A DNA stretch of 64,000 bases, from positions 4,209,054-4,273,053 of the forward strand of contig OU015529.1 in NCBI GenBank assembly GCA_907165065.1, written 5' to 3'. Under the pieces are notes generated by a model. The model was not told where the DNA came from, ran no database searches, and was given only the letters and a program-made list of their open reading frames with translations. The position numbers and the translations under genes are program-made. The stretch is from Caprimulgus europaeus (Eukaryota; Chordata; Aves; Caprimulgiformes; Caprimulgidae). Below are positions 10,461-21,332 of this stretch, in pieces; position 1 is the first letter of the stretch; each line of letters starts with the position of its first letter.

Positions 10461-13007
10461 ACACCGGGTTATTTCCACCTTCATGAAGCAACTGTAGCCC
10501 AGTGTGCTAACAGGAGGTGATGACAGCTCGGTAGGTAGGGCCCATGGTGCTGACAGCTTGTAGCGTTACACCTTCCCCAGGAAAACTGTGGCAATCCCCT
10601 GGCAGGGTGGGGGAAAAAGAAGAAAAAAACCTAGAAGTGTTTGTGCAAAAGCCCTGCTCACCATGGGTGTGGCAGCCCTGCTCATATCTGTTCTAGCAGA
10701 CCCACAGCCTCTGCAGGGACTGCTTCAGGGAAAAGCTCACAGCTGGGGATTTTAGGAGGGGAAGAGTTACACCAAGAAGTGTTCCTGAGGGATTTCTCCA
10801 GCCTTTCTTGTTGTCAGGGCAGCCAGCCCCCAGATCCCATCCCTGACATGGATACATGCTCAAGGGGAGGGAAAACCCATGGAAAAGGATGGATGTGGGG
10901 GGTGGGTCAGTTCCCACAGCATTCCTGGCTTTTAGCCTTGGTTCCTACATGGAGCATCACAAGAGCCCTCAGGAGGAGATGTAGCCTGAGCTTGGTCACC
11001 ACCAAGGAGGTGGAGGTGGGCAAGTCTGCAACTCATTCCAAGTGTCCAAGGGTTTCTTATTTGTATTTTTAAATGATTTTTTCAGGTGCTTGCTTTAGCA
11101 ATATCTCATTTTCTTCCTCTCCCTGCTGATTGCCCAGCATGCTGGATTGCTGCAGCTTCAGGGAGAGCTTGGAGGAGAAAAAAAACAGCACCTCAAATGG
11201 TCAGAAATGGGTTGTTGCTATTGTGAGTAAAGGTGTTTTGGGTGGAAGGTACCTTACAGATGCTCACTGGGTGAGGTCAGGCTAAAAGCATCTCCCAAAA
11301 GCCACCTGTGTTGGATCCAGGAGGGTGTCTGGATTCCCATGGTTTCCTTGGGACCAGCAGTTGAGATGTCTCCTACCTCTCTCCATCTGGCACTGGAGGA
11401 TGAGGCTGTGGAGAGGCTCAGAGGGGGCCCAGGGCTGCCTGGCCATGAGGAACAAGCACCCCATTGTGCCACCAAAACTGCTCTTTGGCCGATATCCATA
11501 CAGGACTTGCCTGCCAGGTTTTGCCAGCTCAGCACTTCAGCACGCGCTAAACTCACCCAATAAATAACAAATGAGCAAAAAAACTCCCCATGGGCTGAGA
11601 ACAAACACTGCATTGATGGTCCTGGCTGATCCACTGCAGCTCCATGGCCAGCACAGGCGATGCTGGCTCAGATATCACCATTCTGGGGGGACCTTTCCCC
11701 AAAATATCCCTCCCTGCACCCTTACAATGCCGGGCCCGGCTGTGTGACCGCTGTCATTCCCACCAGGCAGGTGAGGCGTGGGATTTCATGTCAGAAAAAC
11801 CTGGTGCCTGTGAAAACTTGCTTTCCCAGCCAAGTGCTGGCAAACCTGTGTCAGAAGGAGTGCCTCCACCCACCACCCGCACGTGGCCTTCCTCCACGGG
11901 CAGCCACCGCGGCGCTGGAAGCTGCAGGACCATCGGAAGGGTTTTTCCATCCTCTTGCAGGGAAGGTAAAAATATTCCCTGGAACGACTCAAGGCTGGAT
12001 GTGGAAAATGTTGGGGTTGCAGCATGTGTGGATTTGAGCAGGGAAAATGGAGCAGTTGCCTTGATTATCTTGCCAAAGCCCAATAAAATGCAGAATTTCC
12101 CTGAAAGTCAAGCAGTACATTCATGGCTGTTCCCCAAGACATGTCCAAGCTTGGAAACACTTTGTTTGGATGGGAAGAGCATGCTGTGGACCTGATTAGT
12201 TGCTCTCCAGGTTGCATCCTCCTTCATTCATCATTACAGGCTTCACTGTCTCCTTCTCTGAAGCACTGTAGAACATCTTCCATCCTCGCAGGATGCTCTT
12301 GGCCACCCGCAGCACCCCGGCATGTCTGCACCTGGGTATCAAGCCCAGGGAAGCGCTGGAGCCAGGAGATGAGCTCGATTACCAGAATAAGAAAAAATTA
12401 ACATTCTCAGAAGTGCCAGAGTTTTGTTTGTAGAAGAGATTTGCACTTCTGAGAGGGCTGTTGACTTTCAGGAGACTTCAGCTTTCAAGTACCTCAATCA
12501 CTTTTGGAAATATGCTTGCAAATTTTTGTTAAGTACTTAGAAAATATTTCTCCTATGTCCTCAGGCCTTCTGCAAGTGTGGTGGTAATTAAGAGTTGTCC
12601 ATTAACCACAATGTGCAGATCTCTGCTTGCAGTTGTTCCGCCTTCAGCACCTAGAAGACAGATTGTGTGGAAAGGCACGGCTTGTGTTTCATAAATATGG
12701 GAAGGATGACGTGGGAACTGGGTGCAGTTGGGTTTTTGAAGGACAAATGCCTGGTATTTCACATGTGGCACATGCACTTGTGGGTTTTTAGAAGGTTTCA
12801 GAGATGAAGGGTCATGTGAAATGTAGCCCCCCTTCCCCCAGCTTGAGCAGAGGCCAGCTCCTTCTTGGGCAGCAGGAACTTCTCCTTTCAGAGACATCAG
12901 GCTCTGTGTCATCTCCTGCAACGACTCGTTTTACCGTGGTGCATCCATTAGCACAGCACCCAAAACTCCCAGCAGTGTGTGGTCAGTGGGTTTGAACACT
13001 TCTTCTT

Positions 13008-13156
13008 TCCTCCCTGGAAGTGTTGAAGGCCAGGTTGGATGAGGCTTTGAGCAACCTGGTCTAGTGGAAGGTGTCCCTGCTGATGGCAGGGAGGTTGGAA
13101 CTGGATGAGCTTTGCGGTCCCTTCCAGCCCAAACCATTTGATGGTTCGATGATTCT
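13008..13156 (+). mobile_element. CR1 LINE 3' end near FAM53B splice site
   Basis: The last 149 bases of a sense CR1 (CCTCCCTGGAAGTG to GATGGTTCGATGATTCT). Its terminus is about 140 bases upstream of the FAM53B acceptor, leaving the branch-point region intact. The terminal octamer has a CpG change (TTCGATGA). Confidence 0.92.
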
Positions 13157-13297
13157 CAGGGGCGGCTTGCAGGTTGGGGGGTCAGAGGAACACTTGGCTC
13201 ACCTGCTCTTAACTTCTAGCCCATCATAGCTTTGGAATACTCTTGGGTCCTTGTCCCCAAACCTCTCTCAGCTGCCTCTTTCCCTTTGCCTCTGCAG

Positions 13298-13627
13298 AAC
13301 CGCCAGACTTTCAACAGCCTCACCTGCCTTAGCGCCGCGGCCGAGGATGGCTCCCAGCGGCTCCCCGGCCCCCAGCCATGGACCGTGGCCTCCTGCTCCC
13401 CAGAGGTGATGCTGGGCAGGACCCCCGCCAGCACCCCAGTGCCAGAGCCACCACCTTCACAGGCTGATGAGCGCCAGGCCAGCAGGGATGACCTCTCCTG
13501 CGAGGAGGAAGAGGAAGGTGGTGGGAAGGAAGAGGATGGGACGGTGTGGCGGAGCAGCGGGACGGGCGCTGAGAGCCTCTTCCAGCTGGACGGCGAGATA
13601 GACATCGAGCAGATAGAAAACAACTGA
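13298..13627 (+). CDS. FAM53B: FAM53B, last coding exon (partial gene)
   Basis: FAM53B (simplet) is a nuclear protein reported to be needed for beta-catenin nuclear localisation and Wnt signalling. This exon encodes the last 109 residues and a TGA stop. It starts after a strong acceptor (pyrimidine tract, then TCTGCAG, at 13271-13297) in phase 0. Seen in the peptide: NRQTFNSLTCLSA (exon residues 1-13); LGRTPASTPVPEP (39-51); DDLSCEEEEE (64-73), opening an acidic, Gly-rich linker; and the end SLFQLDGEIDIEQIENN (93-109). As I recall the vertebrate family, the QTF-S-L-CLSA start, the GRTPA-TPVPEP motif and the GE-DIEQIENN end are FAM53B hallmarks. The upstream frame back to the ATG at 13232 is intron, not coding. 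The convergent LHPP neighbour matches the known vertebrate gene order. Confidence 0.9.
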   Translation, partial: NRQTFNSLTCLSAAAEDGSQRLPGPQPWTVASCSPEVMLGRTPASTPVPEPPPSQADERQASRDDLSCEEEEEGGGKEEDGTVWRSSGTGAESLFQLDGEIDIEQIENN

Positions 13628-13925
13628 GGAGGGAGCAGGTCCTCTCACTCTGGGGTTGGGGGGCTTCCAGCAGAACCTTGGAGGTTGCTCCCCATGACCA
13701 GCACAGGGTGTGTGGGGTCCGGTCACCACTCTCCTCCTGCCAGGCAGAGGGGACGAAGCAGCTTTGCCAAAATTTCATCAGGTATTTTGAGCAATTTGTG
13801 TGCGTGCGTGTGTAAACCTTGAACTTCTTCTGTAACTGCTGTAGCCAGAGATCAGCCAGGGGGAGAAACTGTCCGGCCAACTGGGGAAACCAGGCACAGG
13901 GACCGCCAAAAATTCCCTCTTAGGG

Positions 13926-13931
13926 AATAAA
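13926..13931 (+). promoter_or_regulatory. FAM53B: Candidate proximal poly(A) signal
   Basis: AATAAA 299 bases after the stop codon. It could define a short FAM53B isoform, but the downstream G/T-rich element is weak and use is unproven. Confidence 0.3.
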
Positions 13932-16088
13932 TGGCTTTTGCAAACATAAGAGTTGCAGCTGATGGGGCCGGCCGGGCCTCTCTGGGTTCCACCTGCACTG
14001 GTTTGTAAGGGGATACACAAGGAGAAACCACCACTTGTGGGACTGGAAAAAAGTAGGGAAAATCAGAATATTGAGATTTGCAAAGCGAGCGCTGGCTGGT
14101 GGCTGCGGGGGCGGCTGCGGCTCCTCTGCCACATCCCACGCAACCCCCGCACCCTGCTCGCTCCCCCCATCCCTGGCAGTGCCATGAGAAGGAAATCACA
14201 AGTGAAGTGTTTTGCTTAAATTTAATCATGGTAAGAGCTGGATTTTTACTTTTTTTTTTTTTTTCTTTTTTTTTTTTTAAATTTTCCTTTTCCTGATGGG
14301 GAATTAAAGGGACCCCCAACCCGCACAGCTCCAGCGCGGGGCGGCATCCGCAGCAGCACTCAGCGGGCGCTGCCCAAGGATGCTCAAATACATTTCTTCC
14401 CTATTTTTTTTCCTTCCCAGTCCCTTCTCTCAAATCCATCAGGGAAAAAGCTCCAATCAGGCTCGTTACACCCTCGCTCAGTTCTCAACACCCAGTTTTG
14501 AGCAGGGCTGGGCCGTTTCCCTGCGGCTGTGCCCTCTGTGCTACCCCAGGCACGGCTGCCACCCGCTTTTTTTTTGGCTCTGTGTTACTGTGAAGGGGCT
14601 GCCTGCCCGAGGGAGGGGGACACCACGGGGTTACTTGACAAAAATCAGCTGGTGACAGGCTGAAAATCCAGGTAGCAGCACTGAAAGCTTTTCCTGTGCC
14701 TTTCTGAAGCGCAGATAAAGTGATGACCGTTACGTTTGTACGATAGGAATGAATTCTCGTTGGTAAAAATAAGCTGTCCACTTGCTAACAGGTTTAGAGG
14801 GACACATAGATTTTTGGTTTTTTCTCTCCCTCTTTTTGGTTGTTTGTTTGAAGCTCTAGGAAAGCTGTACAAGTGGCTTCCAGCATCTTCTGCAGGTGCC
14901 TTCAAGCTCAGAGTTTACTTCCCAAGCTCAGCAAAAGCAAGAAAGGAAGGAAAAAAGAGTCCTGGATCCCACCAGCAGTTGAAGAGATGACATTTTTAAC
15001 GGGGTTTGGCACCCCGGTTGGCAAAGCTTGAGGAGTCTGTAACTCAGAAAGGGCTGAGAGCCACTGGTACAGGTTTTATTCATCATTTTGGATTATATTA
15101 GTGCACTTTTTTCTGCAGTGATTTGGGATGCGTGTGGCATCTCCCATCACAGCGGAACCCATCAGCTGTTATATAGCTTTATCCCTGTCCTGGCACCGCA
15201 GGGGTTTTACCCACAGCAGTGGCCATCTCCCTTCCCTCCAGGTCAGGTGTTGACAGGCAGGACCAGCCCCAAATATTTAGGGAGGGGACAACAGGGATGT
15301 CTTTTCATTTTGGAGAACCCTCCAGCTCTTTTTAAAGTGTCACTTAATGCATTGTTTCAAAGAAAACACATCCTGGCTTCGTTTTTAGCCTCCCTGTCGC
15401 AGCAGGCGCTGCCTGGCTCAGCTGTTTTGGGAAGGTCCAGCCACGCCAGCGTTTCCCCGGCTGCAGCCGTCCCTCCGCTCGTGTCCCCACAGTGGCACGG
15501 CCATGGCACGGCTCTTGGCTTTGAGTCTTCCTGATGCTTAATACCCTGGGGCACACAGGCACCTCCTCACCGACTCCTGACTGATGAAAAAAGGGCAAAT
15601 TCACCCAAATCCATGTCCGGCTGCTGCGGCAGAGCTCTGGGTGGGATCTCACACGTGCATCACCGGGGCTGTCATTCCTAAGGGCTCCTAGTTGATTTTA
15701 TTCCAAGGGCTGCTCCCGGTGCCATGCTAACCCCCACCCCAGGCAGGAAGGTGACCAGTGGGTCACTCCCCAGCTGTCCTGGCCGTAGCATTCAGTTTAC
15801 ATCCAGCACAACCCGTTTGCCTTACTAAAAACTCTTCTCCAATGAGTCACGGCCTTCTCCCGGGCACGTTAGCGTAGGCACAGACTACAGTTAGCGACGG
15901 TTTGGAGGCCACGGTGGCGTTCTGTTGGGTATTTCCTTGTTGGGTTTGTGTGATTTCATGTGCTTATTCTCAGTTTAAGAAAGCCTTACTTCTTAATTTT
16001 TTTTTAATTATTATTATTATTTTTTTTTTCTTCTCTCTCTGTAGAGGTAAAACATTTGTGGATTTATATATATATAAATATATATATA

Positions 16089-16094
16089 AATAAA
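16089..16094 (+). promoter_or_regulatory. FAM53B: Candidate mid-UTR poly(A) signal
   Basis: AATAAA followed by AG at the end of a TA-rich tract in the 3' UTR. It is a plausible intermediate cleavage signal. Confidence 0.4.
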
Positions 16095-16723
16095 GTAATT
16101 AAAAAAATATTAAATATAATATAGTATGTGCCTCAGATTCAGGGGACATCCTGTTGATTGTAAAAAGGCAGAAGTGGTGTTGGTCCCCAGCATTGGGAGA
16201 TCCATAACCTACAACCCCCTCATGGGGGTCCTGCTCTTGGTTTTTAAACGACTTCACCTATTCCACAAACCCTTTGTAACCCCCCTACCCGACAAATTCC
16301 TGCCAGAATGTGATATTAAAGTAATATGCAGACAAGGGATGTTATTCCTTACTAGGTAGCTAAAACAGGCTGGTTATTGTGAAAAGACTCAGTGGCTTGT
16401 CCAGGGGTCTGGCCAGCAATTGTTTCAGGATGACAACAAGCTGTGTCTGAAGCAATAAGGCTTCATCATCCTGAAAAAAAAAACAATTAACAACAAAAAA
16501 AGAGATTTTAATAGGAAGAGTCTTAGAAAGTCTTAGTGCACGCAGGGAGTTTGCTGCCTGTTTGCAGATGCAGCTCTTCGAGCCTGTTCTATGAAAGATG
16601 ACATTAAAAAAGAAACCCAACAAAACCAAGAAAAACAAAAGAAACAGAAAACAAAAAGACATATTTGTATTTGTAAAATAGATGATTGTAATTTTTCCAT
16701 GTTCTAGCATAGCCTGGTTGGCC

Positions 16724-16729
16724 AATAAA
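16724..16729 (+). promoter_or_regulatory. FAM53B: Candidate distal poly(A) signal
   Basis: CCAATAAAGTGGTGTTTC: the hexamer is followed immediately by a GT-rich stretch, a good arrangement for cleavage near 16745. Confidence 0.45.
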
Positions 16730-17073
16730 GTGGTGTTTCAAGTGCATTGTTTCAAAGCTCCTGGCTCAACAGGCTAAACCAGACTTAGGTAGGATGGTAG
16801 AGGATTGTAGCAGTGCTTTACAGAGTTGATGGGTTCGATGTTCCAAGAAATTAAAAGAAGAGGATGGCCAAAAAAATTAAAAATAATTAAAAAAAAATAA
16901 TTAAGAAAGCCTTCTGAAGCTATGACCTGCAGTAGCCAAGTCTCGCTGGCAGTTGCACAAGCGCAGCGGGACGTGCGTGTCCCCGGGAGGGGCTGTGGTT
17001 CTTGCCCCCTCCATGACTTGATTGCACTAGAGCAGCTCAGTCTCAGGAAATTGCTTGTTACTTTTACTGTGTA

Positions 17074-17079
17074 AATAAA
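17074..17079 (+). promoter_or_regulatory. FAM53B: Candidate terminal poly(A) signal of FAM53B
   Basis: AATAAA in GTAAATAAAGCTTCC, with a strongly G/T-rich region about 45-100 bases downstream. The first transposon copy beyond the exon starts at 17572. This makes it my preferred end of the longest transcript. Confidence 0.55.
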
Positions 17080-17571
17080 GCTTCCTGGTTCAATCACCCC
17101 CGGCCAGCCTCTCGCCTCTCTCTGCTGTCCCCGTGGTCGGGCGCTGCTGGGGGGTTTGGGGACGTGGGGGACATCGCTGCCCCTTGGGGATATAACAGCT
17201 GGGTTGTGGCACCCCTTGGGGTTTGATGGGGCAGAGGTGGGTGGGAGTGAAGGAGCCCAATGTGCCTCTATTCTCCTGGAAGGGGTCTGGCTGAACCTCC
17301 TTGGTGTCTCCATGGGTGATGGGGGAGGTCCCCAAAAAAAATGGGTGCGGGTTGGAAAAGCTCCATCAGGGTTAGAAATAGTAAGGGTGTCCCAACCTTG
17401 GGTTGCACCAGAAAAATGGGCATTTTGTGATGTTCACATGCAGGCAGATGTGATGTACCCACCCCCACCATGACAAGGGGACATCTCTCACAGCCCCCCA
17501 GCCCGACACTGGCTGGTGTTGAGCTGTAATGCAGCCAAAGAGGTAACAGCAAAATGTAAATCAATACTGAA

Positions 17572-17913
17572 ATCACAGAATCACAGCATGGTGGGGGTTG
17601 GAAGGGACCTCAGGAGATCATCCAGTCCAACCCCCCTGCCAAAGCAGGTTCCCTACACCAGGTTGCACAGGAAAGTGTCCAGGTGGGTTTGAACATCTCC
17701 AGAGAAGGAGACTCCACACCCTCTCTGGGCAGCCTGTCCCAGGGCTCTGGCACCCTCACAGGAAAGAAGTTTTTCCTCATGTTTACATGGAACCTCCTAA
17801 GCTCCAGCTTGCACCTATTGCCCCTTTGTCCCACCATTGGACATCACTGAGAAGATCCTGGCTGCATCCTCCTGACATTCACCCTTAACATATTTATAAA
17901 CATTAATGAGGTC
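17572..17913 (-). mobile_element. CR1 LINE 3' fragment
   Basis: An antisense CR1 end of the subfamily with 'CAGGAGATCATCCAGTCC' and 'AAAGCAGGTTCCCTACACCAG', extending into the reverse-transcriptase tail. The - strand frame 17837-17610 contains [23 protein letters not shown]. Its inner end includes the 'TATTTATAAACATTAATGAGGTC' complement (the INVYKYL codon region), followed by a short repeat of TTTATAAACATTAAT. Confidence 0.92.
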
Positions 17914-18209
17914 ATTAATTTATAAACATTAATAAATGCCAAGTAGCACCTTATGCTTTAAGGACAGAGATACTATCCCACCCCTTAAAATAAAACTTAA
18001 ACCTGAGCAAAGCCAAAGCCCAGAGCAGAGCAAGGGCACACGGGGGTGTTAAATAAATTCTTGGGGAACCAGGGTGACATCTCCCTGCAGCCTTTGTAAC
18101 CCAGAGAGGAACACGGCTGCGTTTCCTCGAGTGAGCAAACAGTTTAAAAACTTTGGTGACAGATGGCAGGATGTTTATCTGCTGAAACTTCATCAGATTG
18201 AAGTGACAG

Positions 18210-18490
18210 GCTTAGTACACTAGAACAAAAGAGAAGAATGGATTGAAACTGGCAGAGGGGAGATGGAGATGAGATGTGAGGCAGAAATTCTTTGGTGTGA
18301 GGGTGGTGAGACCCTGGCCCAGGCTGGCCAGAGAAGCTGTGGCTGCTCCTCCCTGGAAGTGTTCAAGGCCAGGTTGGATGAGGCTTTGAGCAACCTGGTC
18401 TGGTGGAAGGTGTCCCTGCTGCTGGCAGCGGGCTTGGGACTGGATCAGCTTTAAGGTCTCTTCCAACCCAGACCAATTTATGATTCTATA
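18210..18490 (+). mobile_element. CR1 LINE 3' fragment
   Basis: A sense CR1 end of the 'GGTCTGGTGGAAGGTGTCC...CAGCTTTAAGGTC' subfamily, ending TATGATTCTATAAT. The start is approximate because the 5' portion (ACAAAAGAGAAGAATGG) is diverged. Confidence 0.9.
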
Positions 18491-19807
18491 ATTACAGGAT
18501 AGCAAAGAGATTCTCAGTGATCCATCACAGCCCAAATGCTCGAGCAGAGTTTGCCGCGTCCTTCGCGTGTGCGCGGATGCACACTTTGGCTGAACCGCTA
18601 CCCAGAGGATGAAAAGATACAAAAACAGACCCAAAAATTGCACTGAGGTCATTTTCCCAGCTGTGGTTTATTTTATTATAACTTCATTCCTAGCTCACTC
18701 TCCCCACGGGGTGCCATGCAGCTCAGCAGCCAGCTGGTAGCTCTCAAAAACAAGGGTTTCCAACATCCACAGGCTGCTCCAAGAACACGGAGCATCACTT
18801 TGGTGTCCTTCAGTGACCGGGGTCATCTTCAGCTGATGGGATTGCTGGAAACTTGGCTGGAATTATCATTTACCTCCTGCTTGCAAATGCAGAAAGCAGT
18901 AGTTGAATGCAGACAGTGGCCAGAACATGCTGCCTGAGCACATGTATGTATAAATATATGTAACAGATAGAGGATTGCCTACCTTTCCATGGTCCCATGG
19001 GAGATCTGAAGCAGGTTTAAGCCCAAGCTTGTCTTGGTTTACTGTATTCTAAAGCACAAAGTCTTGCCCAAAACCCGAGATGGGTGCAGAGTTGCTGACA
19101 CATGGGTTAAAAGGGGACTTTTGCCTGTAAAAGGGTGACCCTTGCAAACACTGGCAAGTGTTGGTGAAGGTGGGCAGCTCCTGCTGCCCCTGGGGCTGAG
19201 GATGTGATGGAGAAACCCTCAATCTTTAATTCTTCTGCCTAGTTTGAGCCCCTGTCCCTGCCATGTGCAGCATGGCCCGGTGATACCACACACTCTGCAA
19301 TAGCTGTGCTGCAAAACTGTTGGGTGAGAGAAACGAAAAACCCTGGGGAACTGCTGGAGTGCTGATTATATTAAAGAATATTTAAGAATTATCATTAAAA
19401 TCCACGTGCATCACACAATGTTCAATTGACAAACTTCACTCACATCAACAAAAAAGAATTCCCCACACCAAAAAATCCAAATAACATCATCACAACACCA
19501 GACAAAAGTGGACAATTGACACACACCCCACCCCAGTGGCAGGGAGCAGCTTGTTTCACCAATGCTAATTCTGATTAGACAAAAAAGACACATCTCATGC
19601 CCATCGCTGCTCAATGGACCATCACTTGGCAGCTCTCCATGTGCTGAGCACTCCCGGGCAGCAGGATGGGGCTGAGCTGGGGCTACACTGAGGTGGTCAT
19701 CCTGTTCAGGTAGCTACAGCCATCAGGGACTGGTGTATGTGTGTGAGGGTCTGGTATCCAGGAGATAAGGAAATGCCCATTGGTCCCACAACCCTCAGCA
19801 GCTTCTT

Positions 19808-20480
19808 CACAGAATCCCAGAACTGCCTCAATTGGAAAAGCCCTTTAAGCTCATCGAGTCCAACCATGAACCCAACACTGACCAGTCCCCACTAACCCAT
19901 GTCCCTCAGCACTGTGTCTACATGACTCTTCAATCCCTCCAGGGATGGGGACTCCACCACTGCCCTGGGCAACCCCTTCCAATGCCTCAGAACCCTTTCA
20001 GCAAAGAAATTCTTCCTCACATCCCATCTCAACTGCCCTGGGCACAACTGGAGCCCATTTCCTCTTGTCCTGTCCCTTGGTCCTTGGTTGAACAGACCCA
20101 CCCCCACCTCTCTCCACCCTCCTTGCAGGGACTTGGACAAAGCCAGAAGGTCTCCCCTCAGCCTCCTTTTCTCCAGGCTCAGCACCCCCAGTTCCCTCAG
20201 CCGGGAACTCAGCACACTTGTGCTCCAGACCCTTCCCCAGCTCCGTTCCCTTCTCTGGACACGCTCCAGCACCTCCAGGTCCTTCTTGGAGTCAGGGGCC
20301 CAACACTGAACCCAGCACTCAAAGTGCAGCCTCACCAGTGCCCAGGACAGCGGGACAATCACTTCCCTGGTCCTACTGGCCACACTGGTGCTGATCCAGG
20401 CCAGGACGCCCTTGGCCTTCTTGGCCACCTGAGCACACTGCCGGCTCATGTTCAGCTGCTGTTGACCAACACCCCCAGTT
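19808..20480 (-). mobile_element. CR1 LINE, 670-bp 3' portion
   Basis: An antisense CR1 copy whose - strand frame (about 20474-19892) encodes the same ORF2 C-terminal remnant as the copy at 5939-6618: [69 protein letters not shown]. Over roughly 500 bases the two differ at only a few positions. It ends about 100 bases from the LHPP poly(A) signal, beyond the inferred cleavage site. Confidence 0.95.
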
Positions 20481-20560
20481 ATTCCAACCAGCAAAAAGCA
20501 TTCCAGCCCCTCTGAGCGCCCCTGCCAGCGCTGCTGTGACTGAACAGAAGGACAGAGGGG

Positions 20561-21332
20561 CCAGATCTGCAGGTCAAGGTTTATTCCCAGCATGGTTATT
20601 CCACCATGTGCTGCAGCGTCACTGGATTCCCGAGCCCTGACCCGGGGCGGTGCCAGACCGGGGTGAAACGTGGCAGAACCACGGTTCCCAGCTCACCAAG
20701 GTGCAGGGGTTGTCCCCTCCCCAGGGTTTTTGTGCCACCCATAGCGAGAGGCACACATGGGACCCTGCAGAGCGGGGCTGGGCTGGCACACCCCAGCCCA
20801 GGGCTTGGTGGCCTCATCACCCCTCAAGAACAACCCCATCCCATCTCAGACACCCCACAAGGCACAGGAAGGGTGAGTTGAACAGCAAAGCTTGTCCATG
20901 AAGGGGTGCCAGGTCCCCCATTTCCCACCTGGGCACCTCCCAGTTCAAGGGGGCAGAGCACCCCGAACAGCAAGGGAAGCAGAAGCCCCTCAGCACCCTT
21001 AGGGTTCCCTCGGGCAGACAAAGCTCAGCCCCAGCCAGGGAAGAGCCTGGCCCTTTTGGAAGAGCTGATTTCATCTGCCCTGCCAGGAGCACAGCACCAA
21101 GGGGAAGAGGTTCAAGACGTGCTGGAGGACGGCAAGCTCCGTGTTCTCCTACAAGGTCAGGAGATCATTTTAGTACCGTTACATGAACATGTAGGAAAGC
21201 AGATGTTCACCATGCTGGTCATGGCTAGATCTGGGTCTGCTAACGTCAGATGGAGGTGGGAGAGGATAAGTGGCATCATGGAGGGGCTCCATGTGAAGTC
21301 TCCTCCTCGTTCCTTCCACAGCGCTGCCCGTC
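20561..21332 (-). other. LHPP: LHPP 3' UTR (inferred extent)
   Basis: About 770 bases between the LHPP stop codon and the poly(A) signal at 20580-20585. It contains no recognisable transposon and is GC-rich in its distal part. The frames that read through it are not conserved with anything I know and have no supporting splice context. Confidence 0.6.
20580..20585 (-). promoter_or_regulatory. LHPP: LHPP poly(A) signal
   Basis: TTTATT on the + strand, which is AATAAA in LHPP sense (GGGAATAAACCTTGACC). I saw no other AATAAA or ATTAAA on the - strand between here and the stop codon. A T-rich stretch follows in transcript sense. Cleavage is expected near 20560. Confidence 0.65.

Larger units (their letters stand above)
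1..13297 (+). other. FAM53B: FAM53B last intron (3' part)
   Basis: Everything upstream of the acceptor at 13297 reads as intron. I found no frame resembling the larger upstream FAM53B exon, which carries the serine-rich and basic nuclear-localisation parts of the family, so that exon must lie before position 1 and the intron exceeds 13 kb. Its contents are CR1 fragments on both strands, a 19-bp minisatellite (4308-5057), a 10-bp minisatellite (7447-7929), an AAAAT array (8598-8740) and a solo LTR (9151-9765). The remaining unique stretches (about 831-1326, 1633-3265, 3621-4307, 5360-5938, 6619-7446, 7930-8597, 9766-10216 and 10461-13007) show no exon I can support. The intron assignment is an inference from the exon call. 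Confidence 0.75.
13628..17095 (+). other. FAM53B: FAM53B 3' UTR (inferred extent)
   Basis: About 3.4 kb after the stop contains no CR1 or LTR fragment, unlike the DNA on both sides. That fits one long terminal exon under constraint. It holds a GC-rich part (about 14085-14170 and 14325-14375), T-rich tracts (14250-14285 and 15990-16032) and an AT-rich stretch with AATAAA at 16060-16125. The distal end is inferred from the hexamer at 17074-17079 with G/T-rich sequence downstream (17125-17175). Human FAM53B mRNA also has a UTR of several kilobases, as I recall. Shorter isoforms using upstream hexamers are likely. Confidence 0.65.
17096..20560. other. Intergenic gap between convergent FAM53B and LHPP
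   Basis: About 3.5 kb lies between the inferred 3' ends of the two genes. It holds CR1 copies at 17572-17913, 18210-18490 and 19808-20480. The unique parts (17096-17571, 17914-18209 and 18491-19807) show no exon, RNA gene or promoter that I can support. Confidence 0.6.

Noticed and set aside
13232-13297. ATG-led extension of the FAM53B frame upstream of the exon
   Set aside because: The segment contains the pyrimidine tract and acceptor AG. Family similarity starts exactly at 13298.
20561-21332. Frames through the LHPP 3' UTR (for example 20906-21352 +)
   Set aside because: On the strand opposite to LHPP, or beyond its stop, with no homology. One overlaps the true exon only as a shadow.
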